A stretch of DNA of 7,496 nt, taken from positions 1 through 7,496 of the forward strand of contig JAFYDO010000157.1 in the NCBI GenBank assembly GCA_017544745.1. Direction: 5' to 3'. Within the stretch, counting starts at the first letter, position 1. The number at the start of each line of letters is the position of its first letter. The DNA comes from Treponema sp. GTDB lineage: Bacteria; Spirochaetota; Spirochaetia; Treponematales; Treponemataceae. The position numbers were made by a program, and so were the translations under genes. The notes under the pieces are model-generated. The model was not told where the DNA came from, did no database searches, and saw only the letters and a list, made by a program, of their open reading frames with translations. This document shows positions 6,450 to 7,496 of the stretch, one piece after another.

Positions 6450-6454
6450 CGCTT

Positions 6455-6847
6455 ATGAAAGCATTAAAAGAGTATTCCCCTGTAAACTGTCGTTTTCTGG
6501 CATTAAAGGGTGTCCCAAAAAATGAATACAACAGTTTTATTCATATTGTCTTTAATTATACAGATAAAGAATTTGCTGTAATTGCCGGAACAAGTGCACG
6601 TACTCTTTCACGCCTTAAACCTACACAAAATATTCCTCAGCAGGCAGCAGAGGTAACTATTTCTCTTATGCGTGCTTATGACAAGGCCAGTAAAATTTTT
6701 GGTTCACAGGAAACAGCTGTCAAATGGCTTAAATCTCCAAATCAGATTCTGGGCGGAATAACACCTGTGCAGGCAATGAGTTCCCGTTTTGGTGCCGAAG
6801 AAGTAATGGATATTCTTGGCCGCATGGAATATGGAGTTTATTCATAA
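6455..6847 (+). CDS. xre: Xre/MbcA/ParS-family antitoxin (DUF2384) of a RES toxin
   Basis: This is a 130-residue antitoxin. Residues about 35-70 (YTDKEFAVIAGTSARTLSRL) form the Xre-like helix-turn-helix that should bind the operator in its own promoter. Residues about 75-130 are the DUF2384 antitoxin domain, with AYDKASKIFG, TAVKWLKSPNQILGGITPVQAM and the closing RMEYGVYS. In studied Xre-RES and MbcTA pairs this C-terminal end fills the toxin's NAD pocket. The start is fixed by the strong ribosome site at 6441-6449. The gene precedes the toxin by 18 bases, which is the standard order of this family. The N-terminal 30 residues match no motif that I recognise. Confidence 0.92.
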   Translation: MKALKEYSPVNCRFLALKGVPKNEYNSFIHIVFNYTDKEFAVIAGTSARTLSRLKPTQNIPQQAAEVTISLMRAYDKASKIFGSQETAVKWLKSPNQILGGITPVQAMSSRFGAEEVMDILGRMEYGVYS

Positions 6848-6865
6848 CAGGCGGGCCGGTAAAAA

Positions 6866-7321
6866 ATGGTTGTATTTAGAATTGCCCGTAAAGAACACAT
6901 ACAGGATTTATCTGGACGAGGCGCAGAATTATTTGGCGGCCGCTGGAACGAAAAGGGTATTCCTGCACTTTATACATCCTCATCACTTTCTCTTGCCGCT
7001 CTGGAAATCCTTGCTCATACAGATAAATCCATGCCTCCTGTAAACATGGCCTATGCAAAAATCTATGTTCCCGATCGTGCTCTTCCAATGAAAATTCTCA
7101 AGCTGCCAACGGACGAAACAGAAATAGGCTATGGCAGCCAGTGGCTCAGAGAAAAAAAAGGGCTCATGCTCAAAGTTCCTTCTGTTATTCTTCCATATGA
7201 ATACGACCACGAATTCAATCTGCTCTTAAACCCTCTGCACCCCGAATACAAAAAAATCTTTGTCGCCGAATATCACGATTTTTCCTTTGATGTAAGATTG
7301 ATACAAGAGATGGATAATTGA
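6866..7321 (+). CDS. res: RES-domain toxin, NAD-degrading
   Basis: This cytoplasmic toxin is 151 residues, the usual size for the family. Characterised RES toxins (Pseudomonas putida Res, Mycobacterium MbcT) consume NAD and arrest or kill the cell. The sequence carries the family's named R, E and S positions: R26 in FGGRWNEKG, E47 in LAALEILAH and S106 in LKVPSVILP. It also has Y36 in ALYTSS, N122 in LLLNPLHPEY and the closing FSFDVRLIQEM. No key residue is missing, so the toxin appears intact. Its ribosome site is weak (a purine-rich AGGCGGG at 6849-6855), and it lies 18 bases behind the antitoxin. That position implies co-transcription. The ligand chemistry is from family knowledge; whether this copy acts as a phosphorylase or a glycohydrolase cannot be told. 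Confidence 0.93.
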   Translation: MVVFRIARKEHIQDLSGRGAELFGGRWNEKGIPALYTSSSLSLAALEILAHTDKSMPPVNMAYAKIYVPDRALPMKILKLPTDETEIGYGSQWLREKKGLMLKVPSVILPYEYDHEFNLLLNPLHPEYKKIFVAEYHDFSFDVRLIQEMDN

Positions 7322-7346
7322 AGAATCCATTCATCCATATTATAAT
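7318..7346 (+). promoter_or_regulatory. Promoter of the downstream lipoprotein gene
   Basis: TTGAAG (7318-7323, 4 of 6 -35 matches) overlaps the toxin stop codon. It is followed after 17 bases by a perfect TATAAT (7341-7346). Transcription should begin near 7353, leaving a leader of about 25 bases that contains CGGAG. The lipoprotein is therefore probably expressed independently of the toxin operon. Confidence 0.6.
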
Positions 7347-7377
7347 AAATCATTCTATTGTTACGGAGTCATGCGTT

Positions 7378-7496
7378 ATGAAAACCATTTTCAAGACCTC
7401 AAAAAAAATTATTCTGGGAGGAGCTCTTTTATGTATACTAGCTCTCTTTACCACCTCCTGCGAAAACTTTCTTAAGGGCGCAAATATCCGGGAAGA
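7378..7496 (+). CDS. Lipoprotein, N-terminal fragment cut by the window edge
   Basis: The ATG at 7378 opens a frame that runs off the right end after about 39 codons. GGAG at 7365-7368 sits 9 bases upstream. Residues 1-28 look like a lipoprotein signal peptide: MKTIFKTSKK, a hydrophobic stretch (IILGGALLCILALF), then TTSC with the lipidated cysteine at residue 28. The mature protein begins CENFLKGANIRE. This opening resembles large treponemal surface lipoproteins as I remember them, but too little is present to assign a family or function. An ATG at 7371 is in a different frame and is not the start. Confidence 0.7.
   Translation, partial: MKTIFKTSKKIILGGALLCILALFTTSCENFLKGANIRE

Noticed and set aside
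6816..7043. A plus-strand frame overlapping the antitoxin end and toxin start
   Set aside because: It shares no family motif and is out of frame with two genes that carry clear domain signatures. It is explained as an overlap shadow.
7310..7330. Inverted repeat ATGGAT...ATCCAT after the toxin gene as a terminator
   Set aside because: The stem is weak, the loop is 9 bases and no T-tract follows. It overlaps the -35 box of the next gene, so an operator role is possible but unsupported.
1..7496. CRISPR arrays, tRNA/rRNA genes, transposases, attachment sites, riboswitches
   Set aside because: No spaced direct repeats, cloverleaf-like segments, transposase motifs or aptamer-like leaders were seen on either strand by eye.

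Overview
The window looks like a stretch of Treponema-type spirochete chromosome. The reasons are the moderately AT-rich composition, frequent GTA/CTT-style codons, relaxed lipoboxes (LISC, TTSC), a TTG start for the histidine kinase, and a truncated lipoprotein at the right edge whose mature start (CENFLKGAN) resembles large treponemal surface lipoproteins. The genus call is recognition from memory, not a computed match.

Layout. (1) Positions 1-2234, plus strand: the 3' end of a sugar ABC transporter operon. It holds the last 25 codons of an ATP-binding protein, then two BPD_transp_2 permeases closely resembling Escherichia coli YtfT and YjfF, the galactofuranose importer. (2) Positions 2239-6322, minus strand and convergent: a tightly packed operon, read right to left. 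It encodes a lipoprotein with a YtfQ-like sugar-binding fold, a YesM/LytS-type sensor histidine kinase, and a YesN-type response regulator with an AraC DNA-binding end. (3) Positions 6455-7321, plus strand and divergent from the sensor operon: an Xre/MbcA-type antitoxin and a RES-domain NAD-attacking toxin, with a palindromic operator candidate inside the promoter. (4) Position 7378 to the edge: the start of a lipoprotein gene with its own promoter.

How the parts probably work together. The YtfQ-like lipoprotein would bind an extracytoplasmic furanose sugar and either feed the permeases or dock on the kinase. The kinase would phosphorylate Asp55 of the regulator, and the AraC-type domain would activate the adjacent transporter operon. 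This is the arrangement of known three-component sugar-sensing systems such as XylFII-LytS-YesN, here tied to a galactofuranose-type transporter. The two operons converge with only 4 bases between stop codons. The best terminator for the transporter operon lies inside the response regulator's last codons and is built from the conserved AraC-domain GLSPRE codons.

No RNA genes, CRISPR arrays, insertion sequences or phage features were seen. No gene-free stretch exceeds about 135 bases.
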